From Lachnospiraceae bacterium (GTDB taxonomy: Bacteria > Bacillota > Clostridia > Lachnospirales > Lachnospiraceae), in assembly GCA_016291655.1 (NCBI GenBank), contig JAEEYF010000041.1, positions 25,734 to 89,733 of the forward strand: a stretch of DNA of 64,000 nucleotides, in the 5' to 3' direction. The translations under genes were made by a program, and so were the position numbers. This document shows, piece by piece, positions 8,701 through 18,250 of the stretch. How positions within the stretch are numbered: the stretch's first letter is position 1; each line of letters starts with the position of its first letter. The notes under the pieces were generated by a model. It ran no database searches. It saw nothing but the letters and a program-made list of their open reading frames with translations, and was not told the origin of the DNA.

Positions 8701-9555
8701 CTATTCCTCCTTCTCGTTAGGACTTACACTGTCCGCCATAACCTTCGGAATGAACTGTGATGCGATCTTACCCGTTTTCTTGTCACGACCTCTGGCATAG
8801 AGAGCACCGATCGCCGAGAAGAAAACCGCACCTACGAAGTTTACCAGCAGATCCTTCATGGTGTCGATAATACCCACATCCAGATAGCCTCCGGTCCCCA
8901 GCGACTGCTGACTCCCGTTGGCCGTAACCACTATTGCTTCCGTAATATCCTTGATCCTGATAACTTTATTCATTCCCGTGGGATCCAGCGTGACCGAGTT
9001 GATGGTATGTACAATATAATCCTTCTGCATATCAAATCCCAAAAACCAATCCATGGAAAACTCGAAAAACTCCCAAAGCACTCCTATGGTCATGGAAAAG
9101 CAGAAGGAAGTGATCGCCAGATACATGGGCGAAAGTTTGAAGGAATATTGCTTGTTTCGGTTAAACAGATCCACGATCGCAAAACCGATGGCCGCACACA
9201 TGAATCCGTTTATTGTATGCAGTACCGTATCCCAGCCGGGGATCCTGGTATAAAAGGCATTGATCTCGCCGAGGATCTCCGCGGCAAAGATGAACACCAT
9301 GACTATGATCTCAAATACGTCCGGGAAGTCAACCTTGAATGCATCCTCCACCACCGTGGGCAGCAAAAGAAGGAGCAAGGTCAGTACGCAAAGCGCCACA
9401 TTCTCATATCTCCCCTGTATCAGCTGCATCACAAGACTCACGAGGACCAGCAATCTGATAACGATGTAAACTATCCCGACTATCTTTTTGTGTCTCAGTT
9501 CATTTTCGGTCTTTAAAAGCAGTGTATCCTTTATAGTTTTCTTTTTCTTCCCCAT
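8701..9555 (-). CDS. Integral membrane protein, DUF2238 (YjdF)-like
   Basis: This 284-residue protein has about six membrane segments. It contains the polar motifs GWDTVLHTINGF and GVLWEFFEFSMD inside membrane segments, which resemble the conserved Asp/His and Glu residues of the DUF2238 (YjdF) family of unknown function. Charged N- and C-terminal tails (MGKKKKTIKD, SPNEKEE) flank the membrane part. It sits between a HAD phosphatase and a PAP2 phosphatase in one operon, so a link to envelope lipid metabolism is plausible but unproven. Confidence 0.6.
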   Translation of the reverse strand: MGKKKKTIKDTLLLKTENELRHKKIVGIVYIVIRLLVLVSLVMQLIQGRYENVALCVLTLLLLLLPTVVEDAFKVDFPDVFEIIVMVFIFAAEILGEINAFYTRIPGWDTVLHTINGFMCAAIGFAIVDLFNRNKQYSFKLSPMYLAITSFCFSMTIGVLWEFFEFSMDWFLGFDMQKDYIVHTINSVTLDPTGMNKVIRIKDITEAIVVTANGSQQSLGTGGYLDVGIIDTMKDLLVNFVGAVFFSAIGALYARGRDKKTGKIASQFIPKVMADSVSPNEKEE

Positions 9556-9561
9556 AGCTGT

Positions 9562-10395
9562 TCAGCCACCTTTCAAAATTTTTTCAATCCCTTCAGTAAA
9601 ACCGTCCTCATCATGTGCCGCAGTAACCATGTCTGCCGCTTCTCTGCACAGGGGAGTGGCATTTGCCACGCATATTCCGAGTCCTGCCGCAGCCAGCATT
9701 TCAGCATCGTTGTCATTGTCACCGAATGCTACGGTATCTTTGGGCTCAAAGCCCATCATCCCGCAAAAATCCAGTATTGCATTCTTCTTTCCGCAATCCG
9801 GATTCGAGATCTCTATATAAAGAGAATCGGAATTCGTAATGTAAACGCCCCGTAATTCACTTCTTGTACTCTCGCATAATTCCTCAAACCGTCCCTCCGG
9901 CGAGATCATTGCGATCGCATCGATTTCTCCGTCATGTTCCGAAGCAAATCTCCATATGTCGTCCACAGGGGTTCTTGTTTTTTTCACATACTCCACTCTG
10001 TGCTGATTAAAGGCCGCGGGATCGTCATAAAACTCCCTTGGAACATATGCCCGGCCTTCAACATAAAACTCCACGGCGCATTTCCCAAGTCCGGCGTGAA
10101 ATTCTTTAAATGCCTTTACAAACCCTTTCGGTAGGCATCTTTTCAGCACAGGTTTCCCGTCCGCCAATCTGCATATGGAAGTTCCGTTCGAGGTTATCAC
10201 ATACTCAATTCCCGGGATATCCTTAAGGTCCACAGGAAGCGAAGCATATGCCCGCCCCGTGACGGGGACAAAGCATATGCCCAGTTTCATAAGATCTTCT
10301 ATTGTTTTTCTGTTTCTGTCGGATATGCGACTCTGCTTATCCAGCAAAGTTCGATCCAGATCAGAAAACACACACCTTATATCCTCTGCTTTCAT
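9562..10395 (-). CDS. HAD-superfamily phosphatase, Cof type (subfamily IIB)
   Basis: The 277-residue protein has motif [10 protein letters not shown], motif II in VTGRAYASL, a conserved Lys region (GKKNAIL) and motif [13 protein letters not shown]. This is the pattern of Cof-type sugar-phosphate or nucleotide phosphatases with a C2B cap. The substrate cannot be told from sequence. Its ATG overlaps the stop codon of the upstream lipoprotein gene (ATGA), and the ribosome binding site GGAGGCGGAGA lies inside that gene, so the two are translationally coupled. Confidence 0.9.
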   Translation of the reverse strand: MKAEDIRCVFSDLDRTLLDKQSRISDRNRKTIEDLMKLGICFVPVTGRAYASLPVDLKDIPGIEYVITSNGTSICRLADGKPVLKRCLPKGFVKAFKEFHAGLGKCAVEFYVEGRAYVPREFYDDPAAFNQHRVEYVKKTRTPVDDIWRFASEHDGEIDAIAMISPEGRFEELCESTRSELRGVYITNSDSLYIEISNPDCGKKNAILDFCGMMGFEPKDTVAFGDNDNDAEMLAAAGLGICVANATPLCREAADMVTAAHDEDGFTEGIEKILKGG

Positions 10396-11981
10396 TCTCC
10401 GCCTCCGTCATCAACATCCCCCGTAATCTCCGGAACAGGAGTCGGTGTTTCAGTCGGTGTAGGCGCAGGCGTAACATCGATCTCGTTAGCTACTGCCTCG
10501 GAGATGTTCAGCCATATTGCGGGGCGTACTCCGTAATAGCTTGCACCGGGACTCTCACCTGTAACAGAAAGCGCGCCCGTATAGGTCACCGCAGACGTGT
10601 AATTTGATCCGTTTCTTCCGGTAACTCCCGTAAGCTTTGCTCCAACGCTTCTGAGCCACCAGTTGCAGCCGATCCCCGAATCATAAACATGATTATAGTC
10701 ATCCCAAAGAGCATGTTTTGCGGTCGAAAGCAAAAGACCGTGTTCAAAGGCTGTTTCCGTTCCGAAGCAGACGAGTCTCGCATCATTTGAAGTCCATTGT
10801 ATATTCTTGGACTTTGAGAATTCCATGCTTGTAAATCCAAAATACCGGGTAACATCATCGGCAGAAAGCAGGAACACCCTGTCAAAGGTATCTATGCCCG
10901 GATCGGTGTCATAGGAAATACTGGTTACACCGCTTGATACGTAGGGATCCTTGTCATAGTATACATTGTATGCGTTCGGCAGATAACATCTGTTGATCGC
11001 CGGCTGCTGTTCCATAGTAAAGGCGGAATCGAAAAACTCTCCGTTCAGCCATTTTCTCAATGTACTGTTTTCCCAAACATTCCAGAAGATATCGGAGCCT
11101 GAGTAGAATGGAGCTGCTTCCAGCGCATATACGCTGAGCAGCAGCAGTTTGTCCTCCTGCTTGTCAAGTACATACCACTGTATCCATTCGCGGCCGTCAG
11201 CCTCATAATTGTTCTGCTCATATTTTCCGTAATTAACGATCTGACCGACCTTGGCCTTTTTCAGATCTGCAGTAACGGTATAGGTGACTCCGTTGATCTT
11301 AAGCGTATCCGGGAACGGAGTGGGCGTCGGTGTTGCCTCTGTGTAGTAGGCGCCGCTTATATATGCTTCCTCGCCGCCATAGATGATCCTTGCCCATCCG
11401 TTTTCGGCATATACACCGGTTCTCTTTAACCTTGTGCCTTTGCTGACGATCCCTACACGCTTGTAATCCGCATCGGGTCCCGAACGAACGTTAAGACTGC
11501 TTACCGTTGTCCAGATGTAATCATCATAAGGAATGATCGGATCGGGGGTTGGCGTAGGCGTAGCCGTTCCAAACACCTGAGGCGTAACCGTAACGATCGG
11601 CGTCGGCGTATTCGTCGGCGTCGGTGTGTCCGTAGGCGTAGGCGTCAGTGTCGGCGTAGGCGTATCCGTGGGAGTAGGTGTGGGTGTCGGCGTATCCGTG
11701 GGAGTAGGTGTCGGCGTCGGTGTCAGCGTCGGCGTGAAGGTCGGAGTCGGACTCAGTTCTGTCCTGTTCTCTTCTGCCAGTCTGAGCCTTTCCGCCTCAT
11801 TTTCCGCATCGAGCATCTGAAGAAAGTGCTGTGCGCACATTCCGTCCTTATATGCCCTGTTGGGACAGCCCTCAAAGCTGCACCACCCGTTTTCTTTATG
11901 TTGTCCGGTATTAAAAAGACTGCAGCCCGATGTTAAAAGACAGATCAAGCATAAGGCTGCAATCCATTTTTTATGTTTCAT
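10392..11981 (-). CDS. Lipoprotein with Thr-Pro linker, SH3b and DUF6273-type C-terminal domain
   Basis: This 529-residue secreted lipoprotein has a signal peptide ending in LLTSGC. A short Cys-rich segment ([20 protein letters not shown]) follows, then a Thr-Pro repeat linker (about residues 75-150). Next comes an SH3b-like module ([18 protein letters not shown]), expected to bind cell wall or be structural. The C-terminal domain (ILS-type loops, [30 protein letters not shown]) matches the DUF6273 pattern of surface proteins. The Thr-Pro tract is encoded by tandem DNA repeats. It is first in the operon with the HAD, DUF2238-like and PAP2 genes. Confidence 0.85.
   Translation of the reverse strand: MKHKKWIAALCLICLLTSGCSLFNTGQHKENGWCSFEGCPNRAYKDGMCAQHFLQMLDAENEAERLRLAEENRTELSPTPTFTPTLTPTPTPTPTDTPTPTPTPTDTPTPTLTPTPTDTPTPTNTPTPIVTVTPQVFGTATPTPTPDPIIPYDDYIWTTVSSLNVRSGPDADYKRVGIVSKGTRLKRTGVYAENGWARIIYGGEEAYISGAYYTEATPTPTPFPDTLKINGVTYTVTADLKKAKVGQIVNYGKYEQNNYEADGREWIQWYVLDKQEDKLLLLSVYALEAAPFYSGSDIFWNVWENSTLRKWLNGEFFDSAFTMEQQPAINRCYLPNAYNVYYDKDPYVSSGVTSISYDTDPGIDTFDRVFLLSADDVTRYFGFTSMEFSKSKNIQWTSNDARLVCFGTETAFEHGLLLSTAKHALWDDYNHVYDSGIGCNWWLRSVGAKLTGVTGRNGSNYTSAVTYTGALSVTGESPGASYYGVRPAIWLNISEAVANEIDVTPAPTPTETPTPVPEITGDVDDGGGE
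11570..11750. repeat. Tandem repeats encoding Thr-Pro linker
   Basis: Irregular 6- to 12-base repeats of the type GGCGTCGGCGTA and GTAGGTGTC (plus-strand sense) encode the Thr-Pro stretch of the lipoprotein. Such tracts can change length by slippage or recombination. Confidence 0.8.
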
Positions 11982-12041
11982 TAATTTCGGAACCTCCGAT
12001 AGAATTCCTGTTTACTTTACGTTTGAACCGAAAGGAAAAAT

Positions 12042-12401
12042 CTATTTTTTATGTCCCCTAAGTACAAGGTAAGGTGCCCCAAAACCAAGGCAGCATATAT
12101 CCCAAGCCTTAAAGAGCCAATCAACGCCGCTGACCTTAAGGGCATATTTCAACAGGACTATAACCGCTATCCAAACAAGAAAAACAGCACTGACACCGGC
12201 AAGAGTGTTGTTTTTTCCACCCATAATGCCCGTATAGACCAAAACGTCGATAGCCAGAGCGGCAAGTGCGAAAAGATCCGTCAGCAGCCTCGGTTTGAAC
12301 TGTTCCAGAATGCCGATTTGCACTCCGGTATAGGCCTGAAAGATCACTATCCCCAAAAGCACCCATAAAACAACGTTGAGAAAATGTGCTATAACTTTCA
12401 T
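12042..12401 (-). CDS. Small integral membrane protein, 119 residues
   Basis: I do not recognise this protein. It has about four membrane segments: VIAHFLNVVLWVLLGIVIFQ, LFALAALAIDVLVYTGIM, a Val/Ala-rich one, and a short last one ending LVLRGHKK. I chose the ATG at 12401 because GGAGGTG lies 7 bases upstream. An in-frame ATG further up has no such site. It follows a terminator hairpin and is probably expressed separately from the HD-domain gene. Confidence 0.7.
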   Translation of the reverse strand: MKVIAHFLNVVLWVLLGIVIFQAYTGVQIGILEQFKPRLLTDLFALAALAIDVLVYTGIMGGKNNTLAGVSAVFLVWIAVIVLLKYALKVSGVDWLFKAWDICCLGFGAPYLVLRGHKK

Positions 12402-12424
12402 GAATTCACCTCCGATGTGATATA

Positions 12425-12454
12425 AAATGATCACTTATCTAAGCGATCATTTTA
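12425..12454 (-). terminator. Terminator-like hairpin after the HD-domain gene
   Basis: On the minus strand AAAATGATCGCTT pairs with AAGTGATCATTTT (one G-U pair) around an AGAT loop and ends in TTTTAT. It separates the HD gene from the small membrane protein. Confidence 0.65.
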
Positions 12455-12483
12455 TCATAAAAAATTCCATGTAACAACACAAA

Positions 12484-13014
12484 CTATTGTTTTTCCGACT
12501 GCTGCATCAGTCCAAACTCCTTTTTCATCGCAACATTTCTGGATTTCTCGTTAAAATAGGCTTCTGCCGGATTTCTGAGCCAGTGCTGCATAGCATCCGC
12601 ATCCTTTAAGATTTCGGAGAACTCATCATCGCTTCTGTTCTTATCCGAATGATTGGCTATCCCTGTGCAGATCATGGTCAATTCATCCTCCGAAAACATG
12701 TTTGTCATTTCCAGAATATGCCATGCCCTTAACGCACTTCTTTTAGCATGATCCGTGGGATTGATGCCGTTTTCGTATTTCGCGATGTCATGAAGCATAC
12801 CCGCTATGCAGGCAAGCTCCGCAAATTCTCCGTCATGCCCGCGCTTGAATGCGATCAGAGCACATGCCTGTCCCACTCCGTACAGATGAACATATGCCTC
12901 TCTCTGTACCTCCGGATCGTCAAACCCCATAATGAGCTTGTCCAAATCTTTTCTCACAATGTCAACTCTGGTGAGCTGTCTTTCATAGTCTGCCATTTTA
13001 TCCTCTTTTATCAT
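12484..13014 (-). CDS. HD-domain phosphohydrolase
   Basis: The protein of up to 176 residues has an HD-domain pattern: a histidine in HLYGVGQA, the HD pair in MLHDIAKY, a later ANHSDKNRSDD segment, and DADAMQHW with the last metal ligand. It may act on nucleotides or phosphate esters. The target is unknown. Two starts are possible. The one at 13014 overlaps the nadE stop as ATGA and the one at 12996 follows GAGGAT. Both have ribosome binding sites, so coupling to nadE is likely. Confidence 0.82.
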   Translation of the reverse strand: MIKEDKMADYERQLTRVDIVRKDLDKLIMGFDDPEVQREAYVHLYGVGQACALIAFKRGHDGEFAELACIAGMLHDIAKYENGINPTDHAKRSALRAWHILEMTNMFSEDELTMICTGIANHSDKNRSDDEFSEILKDADAMQHWLRNPAEAYFNEKSRNVAMKKEFGLMQQSEKQ

Positions 13015-14924
13015 TTTATCCTTTCAAGGCTTTCCAGCCATAGGGAAGCCACAGCATCCGAGGGCATCCTTAGGTCTCCTCTCGGTGAAACCGCAACGCT
13101 TCCGACCTTTGGTCCGTCCGGCAGGCAGGAACGTTTGAACTGCTGGGCAAAAAAGCGCTTGCAAAAGACCTTGAGCCACTTAAGGACGGTCTCTTTGTCA
13201 TACTTTCCCGAAAAGGCCGAAAGCGCTATCCTGTAGATCTTATCCGGCGCGTAGCCGTTCCTCAGCATATGGTAAAGGAAGAAATCATGCAATTCATAGG
13301 GTCCGACGAGATCTTCCGTTTTTTGTGAAATGTTTCCTTCGGTGGGCGGCAAAAGCTCGGGGCTTACAGGTGTATCAAGCACATCCAGCAGAACCTTTTC
13401 AGTCTCTTTGTCGCCGCAGGTGTCGGCATAGAAACGCACAAGATGCCTTACCAATGTCTTGGGCACGCCCACGTTAACGGCATACATGGACATGTGATCG
13501 CCGTTATAGGTAGCCCATCCGAGAGCAAGCTCGGAAAGATCTCCGGTCCCGATCACTATTCCGCCGTTCTTGTTCGCAAGATCCATGAGCACCTGAGTCC
13601 TCTCCCTTGCCTGACCGTTTTCATAGGTAATATCATGAACCTGCATATCCTGACCGATATCCGAAAAATGCAGTTTCACCGCTTTCTTAAGATCCACTTC
13701 CTTAAGGGTGGCGCCTATGCTCTTCGTAAGTCTCACGGCATTGTCGTGAGTCCTGTCCGTGGTTCCGAAGCAAGGCATGGTAACCGCAAGTATGTTGCTT
13801 CTCGGAATTCCCAGTATGTCAAAAGCCTTTGCGGTAACAAGCAACGCCAGCGTGGAATCCAGACCGCCCGAAATGCCTATGGTCGCATTCTTACAGCCTA
13901 TGGCCTTAAGCCGCTTTTCAAGGCCTCTCGCCTGAATGGAAAGGATCTGCTCACAACGGGCATTTCTCGTGATCTCATCCCCCGGTACAAAAGGTTTGTC
14001 CGGGAACACTCTTGAAAGCTTTGTTTGTTCGATGTTATCAAAAGAAAAGCCCACGATACGACAACTGTCCGCCGTTCCTTCAAAGGTGTTCATCCTTCTT
14101 CTGTCATGAACCAGTCTTTCCGTATCGATGTCCGCCAGAATGGCGCCTGTAGAAAACAGCCTGCTCTCAGCAAGGATCTCTCCGTTCTCGCATATAAGGT
14201 CATGTCCTGCATATACCGTATCCTGCGTAGACTCTCCTTCTCCCGCGGAGGCATAAACATATCCTGCGACCAGCCTTGCACTCGTCATGGAAACAAGATT
14301 CCTTCTGTAAACGTCCTTACTGACCAGTTCATTGCTGGCGGAAAGGTTTACGATCACGGTAGCGCCGTTAAGGGCAAGTCGTGTGGAAGGCGTGTCCGGA
14401 ACCCATATGTCCTCGCAAAGCTCGCAGCCCACCAAAAGCTTCGGAAAGTTTTCGCATTTAAACAGGATATTCTCCCCAAAAGGAACCTTTGTACCAAAGA
14501 GATCAACTTCCCTCTCGAAGCCCTTTCCCGACGTGAAATGCCTCATTTCGTAGAACTCGCCGTAGGAGGGAATAAAATGCTTGGGAACCATTCCCAAAAC
14601 CTGTCCGTTTTTAATCGCCGCCGCAACATTGTACAGCTTGCCGTCCGCCTCGCAGGGCAGCCCCACAAAGATCAGGGCATCCAGCGACGCTGTTTCTTCC
14701 GCCACCTTCCTTAAGCCCTCTTTTGCTTTTTTCAGCAACAGATCCTGCAGAAAAAGGTCATTGCAGGTGTATCCCGTAATGCACAATTCCGGAAAAACAA
14801 GGAGCTTTGCTCCTTTTGCGACAGCTTCCTTCGCCTCATCGATCACTGCCTTCACATTATGATCGACATCGGCAACCCTGATCTCCGGCGTTATCGCCGC
14901 TACCTTCAAAAATCCGTCTTGCAT
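13011..14924 (-). CDS. nadE: Glutamine-dependent NAD+ synthetase
   Basis: This 637-residue enzyme makes NAD+ from nicotinate adenine dinucleotide, ATP and glutamine. The N-terminal nitrilase-type glutaminase domain has the catalytic triad: Glu in LLVFPELCITGY, Lys in VPKHFIPSYGEFYE, Cys in LLVGCELCEDIW. The C-terminal synthetase has the PP-loop GISGGLDSTLALL and the GTGDLSELALGW segment. The length is that of the fused form, so a separate amidase is not needed. CGGAGAA precedes the ATG. It lies 12 bases downstream of hydF. Confidence 0.95.
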   Translation of the reverse strand: MQDGFLKVAAITPEIRVADVDHNVKAVIDEAKEAVAKGAKLLVFPELCITGYTCNDLFLQDLLLKKAKEGLRKVAEETASLDALIFVGLPCEADGKLYNVAAAIKNGQVLGMVPKHFIPSYGEFYEMRHFTSGKGFEREVDLFGTKVPFGENILFKCENFPKLLVGCELCEDIWVPDTPSTRLALNGATVIVNLSASNELVSKDVYRRNLVSMTSARLVAGYVYASAGEGESTQDTVYAGHDLICENGEILAESRLFSTGAILADIDTERLVHDRRRMNTFEGTADSCRIVGFSFDNIEQTKLSRVFPDKPFVPGDEITRNARCEQILSIQARGLEKRLKAIGCKNATIGISGGLDSTLALLVTAKAFDILGIPRSNILAVTMPCFGTTDRTHDNAVRLTKSIGATLKEVDLKKAVKLHFSDIGQDMQVHDITYENGQARERTQVLMDLANKNGGIVIGTGDLSELALGWATYNGDHMSMYAVNVGVPKTLVRHLVRFYADTCGDKETEKVLLDVLDTPVSPELLPPTEGNISQKTEDLVGPYELHDFFLYHMLRNGYAPDKIYRIALSAFSGKYDKETVLKWLKVFCKRFFAQQFKRSCLPDGPKVGSVAVSPRGDLRMPSDAVASLWLESLERIK

Positions 14925-14936
14925 ATCAATTCTCCG

Positions 14937-16145
14937 TTAAAAATCCAAGTCTCTGTATTCGGGCAAGGGTGAAAGGCTCCGTTTCAATATGCCCTTCATT
15001 CTTGCAATTGCCATTCCGTAATTGGTGATAGGTACGTTCTGCGTCTCCGCGATCGCTATCCTGCTTTGCATCTCCCTTTCATTCAGCATGCAGCCTCCGC
15101 AATGAATGACCAGGGCATATCCGGAAAGATCCTCCGGGAAGCCCGTTCCCGAAGAGGTCTCTATGATCAGCTTCTTACCGGTAAAATTTCTGAGCCAGTT
15201 CGGTATCTTTACCGTTCCTATGTCACCGCATTGACGGTGATGCGTACAGCCCTCGCTCATCAATATCCTGTCTCCGTCCTTCAGATCGTCGATCTTGGCA
15301 ACACCCTTGACCGATGCGGCAAGTGTGCCCTTGTAACGACTCATGAGTATCGAAAAGGACGTAAGCATAACATCCTTGGGTGTATCCTCGTTAACCTTTG
15401 AAAAGGCCTGAGAATCCGTTATTACAAGCTTGGGCTTTTTACCCAAAGCATCAAGTGCATCCTTAAGACGATCCTCCTGGACCACCACATTGATGCCACC
15501 CGCATCCAGAATGTCACGGATCGCCTGCTGCTGCGGAAGAATGAGTCTGCCTTTCGGAGCAGCCGCATCTACGGGAGTGACCAGCACGCATATGTCTCCC
15601 GGATCGATCAGGTCTCCCACAAGCTTTAGTTTTACATCATCGGTTTTTGTGAGATGAGCTATCATCTCCTTTAGCTGACCGATGTTGTCATTGTTTTTCG
15701 CGGACACATAGATGATGTTGTCCATGGAAAAATCTCTCTGTGCGGAGGTAAGAAGATCCGCTTTATTCATAACTATTATGTAATTGATATTCTTTTCTTT
15801 AAAAAGTGAGATCAGTTCTTCGTCAGCGCGACCTATGCCCTTCTCGGCATCCACCACCAAAACCGCAATGTCCGTCTTTCCGAGAACCTGCCGTGTTTTC
15901 CTTACGCGCAGCTCTCCAAGTTCGCCGACATCGTCGATGCCCGGAGTGTCGATTATCTCCACCGGTCCCAAAGGGAGCAGTTCCATGGATTTAAAAACAG
16001 GATCCGTCGTAGTACCCGGAGTATCGGAAACAATTGCCAGCTGCTGCCCCGTAACCGCATTCACTATGCTGGATTTACCCGCGTTTCTTCTTCCGAAAAA
16101 TCCTATATGCACTCTTTCGCCCATAGGTGTGTCATTTAATCCCAT
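14937..16145 (-). CDS. hydF: [FeFe]-hydrogenase maturation GTPase HydF
   Basis: HydF (402 residues) is the scaffold on which the 2Fe subcluster of the hydrogenase H-cluster is assembled before transfer to the apo-enzyme. GTPase motifs are clear: FFGRRNAGKSS, DTPG and NKAD. The C-terminal iron-sulfur ligands follow the family pattern, with CTHHRQC and later HCGGCMLN. Its partners hydE and hydG and the hydrogenase itself are not in this window. The ribosome binding site GGGAGG forms the 3' arm of the terminator hairpin of the upstream operon. Confidence 0.95.
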   Translation of the reverse strand: MGLNDTPMGERVHIGFFGRRNAGKSSIVNAVTGQQLAIVSDTPGTTTDPVFKSMELLPLGPVEIIDTPGIDDVGELGELRVRKTRQVLGKTDIAVLVVDAEKGIGRADEELISLFKEKNINYIIVMNKADLLTSAQRDFSMDNIIYVSAKNNDNIGQLKEMIAHLTKTDDVKLKLVGDLIDPGDICVLVTPVDAAAPKGRLILPQQQAIRDILDAGGINVVVQEDRLKDALDALGKKPKLVITDSQAFSKVNEDTPKDVMLTSFSILMSRYKGTLAASVKGVAKIDDLKDGDRILMSEGCTHHRQCGDIGTVKIPNWLRNFTGKKLIIETSSGTGFPEDLSGYALVIHCGGCMLNEREMQSRIAIAETQNVPITNYGMAIARMKGILKRSLSPLPEYRDLDF

Positions 16146-16147
16146 AG

Positions 16148-16194
16148 AAAAAACCTCCCTGAAAATGATATTAAGATAATATCATAACGGGAGG
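16148..16194 (-). terminator. Terminator of the ABC/CPBP operon that contains the hydF ribosome binding site
   Basis: On the minus strand CCTCCC...GGGAGG encloses a perfect inner stem ATGATATTA-TCT-TAATATCAT and is followed by TTTTTTC. The GGGAGG arm is also the ribosome binding site of hydF, 8 bases before its ATG. In readthrough RNA the site would be paired. Confidence 0.75.
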
Positions 16195-16217
16195 CAGAAA
16201 ACAAACAAATGTTTACT

Positions 16218-18242
16218 TTAACGGGCGTTCTGTTCACTTTTATTCTTTTTAGCCAAACACAGGAAGCTTAGATATATGCTCCATACTCCAAAGAAGATCA
16301 TGGCGATCAATACCAGATAATACAACCGATCTGCCTTTGTATATACCTCATTGACATTACGCAAGATCAGGTTTTCGGGTCTGGCAACATTATCATTTAA
16401 ATATGCCATACCGTTCCATAAGAAATGAGATGTCACGCACAGATATAAAGATTTTGTCCTGACGTAAACAAAACCGAGTACGATTCCGATCAAAAATGCA
16501 ATGAGCTTATTTCCTTCCCCTTGGTGAAAGGCCGCAAAGATTAATGAAGAAATAACAACCGATGCAATTTTCCCATATTTTTCAAAATAGCGGCATAAAA
16601 ATCCTCTGAATAAAAACTCCTCTCCGACTGCGCCCCAGACCGCATAGCAAAAGACTGAAGTAACTACATTCAGAGGCGTGATCCCTTCAGCTATGACCAA
16701 AGCTTCCTCGATCGGCTCAGACTTAAAGACAGCTCCCGCTGTTTTTGCCAGAATATACGAGACATAGGCGAACACTACTCCGAAAAGCAAAAGGATGACA
16801 TATTTCTTCCCGACTTTTTCAACAGGTTCTTTTTTGTTTTTCCAAAACAGGTGAATAAACAGTACCGCAAAGCCCAAAAATACCATTTCTGTCAGCATTG
16901 TATTCAATCTGTCATCTTTTACAAAGTTTTCCGCCAAGCCGATGACTATTAACGGAATAAACACCGTCACACAGATCAACGCTATTACAAGCGCATCGTA
17001 CAAAAAGTTCTCTCCGTACTTTCTGACAGCTTTATGTATCCTGTTTGCACGTTCATCGGTGTCACCAAAAAAAGCATCATCAAAAACCGCATAATATGCA
17101 ATGATCCCACATATGATCGATATACCCATACAGGTGATCGCAGTCAGCAATATTGTTTTTATGTCTATTGTGTAATTAAACATAATAAGATCATAAAAGC
17201 CGGACAGCATATATTGATAAAACGAATCAACAGCCGGACTCAAAAGCAACATAACAATAATACCGAATACGGTTCCCACGATGCCCTGAATCAAGGTCAG
17301 CAATACGGAAAACGTAAGCAAATAACCTCTTTTACATCCACACATGAACATTAATCTGTAAAACTCTTTATTGCTCGCTATTGATTCAACCATGATATTG
17401 ATCATGCCGACAGCTACGAATCCAAACAGCACAACCGATACAACCATTACTTTATTAAGAAAGCCTTCACCTATTTCCTCATTGTAATCAATGGCTTCAT
17501 TACGCTGCCCCGGACGGATGCCATTATCAAGAAATATTTGAACATTCCTATCGTAATCATCTTCCGAACCAAGCTCATAATCAATAACATCTATATAAAA
17601 CGAAGTTTCATCATTGTCAGATATTGGGATAAAAATATCTCCGTATGCTATGGATGAATCAAGATCGGCGGGAATCACGCCATTTACTTTTCCCTTAACT
17701 TCAACACCGTCCAATTCCCTTATCGAAAGAGAAACAGTCCCCCCGACAATATCATCATGTGATAGCCCGATCCTTCCGATGAAATCTTCGGTAACCCAGA
17801 TTCCTTTTTCATTCCCGTTGCTCACATCTTTGATAAACTCTTTTTCAGCATCGAGAATAAACGACTCATTTTCCAGATAACCTCTGCATCTGCATCGATC
17901 CACGATCTCTTTTCCATTGATGCAAACCTGTTCCGGATAAAGCTCCGAAAGCATTCTTACTTTATTACTTCCGAGCTGCTTCATTACGTCTTTAAAAAAA
18001 TCACGATCACGTTCATCTATTCTCACCTTATTGCCAGAACCATATGCAAACGAGCCCCCATCTACGGTAAACACCTTTTTAATAAGCCTGTTTGCTTCGG
18101 ACGGATTACGTGTACTGCTGTTATACGAAAGAATAATACTGAAGAATACCGAAACTATGGCAAAATTCACCCAGCATATGATATATTTGGTTTTATTCCT
18201 GATCATCCATTTGGTGATCAATCTCAAAGTATTGATAATCAT
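16218..18242 (-). CDS. ABC-transporter permease fused to a CPBP-family intramembrane protease
   Basis: This 674-residue protein has two parts. The first ~390 residues look like an ABC3/MacB-type permease half: a membrane segment near residue 20, an outer domain to about 255, then three or more membrane segments. The last ~250 residues form a CPBP (Abi/Rce1-type) protease with all motifs intact: EEFLFR near residue 541, FAAFH, and HFLWN. CPBP enzymes cleave membrane or prenylated substrates and serve in bacteriocin self-immunity and peptide maturation. GAGGGG precedes the ATG. It is the last gene of the ABC operon, 8 bases after the ATPase gene. The A+T content is higher than in neighbouring housekeeping genes. 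Confidence 0.85.
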   Translation of the reverse strand: MIINTLRLITKWMIRNKTKYIICWVNFAIVSVFFSIILSYNSSTRNPSEANRLIKKVFTVDGGSFAYGSGNKVRIDERDRDFFKDVMKQLGSNKVRMLSELYPEQVCINGKEIVDRCRCRGYLENESFILDAEKEFIKDVSNGNEKGIWVTEDFIGRIGLSHDDIVGGTVSLSIRELDGVEVKGKVNGVIPADLDSSIAYGDIFIPISDNDETSFYIDVIDYELGSEDDYDRNVQIFLDNGIRPGQRNEAIDYNEEIGEGFLNKVMVVSVVLFGFVAVGMINIMVESIASNKEFYRLMFMCGCKRGYLLTFSVLLTLIQGIVGTVFGIIVMLLLSPAVDSFYQYMLSGFYDLIMFNYTIDIKTILLTAITCMGISIICGIIAYYAVFDDAFFGDTDERANRIHKAVRKYGENFLYDALVIALICVTVFIPLIVIGLAENFVKDDRLNTMLTEMVFLGFAVLFIHLFWKNKKEPVEKVGKKYVILLLFGVVFAYVSYILAKTAGAVFKSEPIEEALVIAEGITPLNVVTSVFCYAVWGAVGEEFLFRGFLCRYFEKYGKIASVVISSLIFAAFHQGEGNKLIAFLIGIVLGFVYVRTKSLYLCVTSHFLWNGMAYLNDNVARPENLILRNVNEVYTKADRLYYLVLIAMIFFGVWSIYLSFLCLAKKNKSEQNAR

Positions 18243-18250
18243 TTTTCCCC

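Noticed and set aside
11626..11820. Plus-strand frame of Gly-Val-Ser repeats
   Set aside because: It is the antisense reading of the Thr-Pro repeat tract of the lipoprotein gene.
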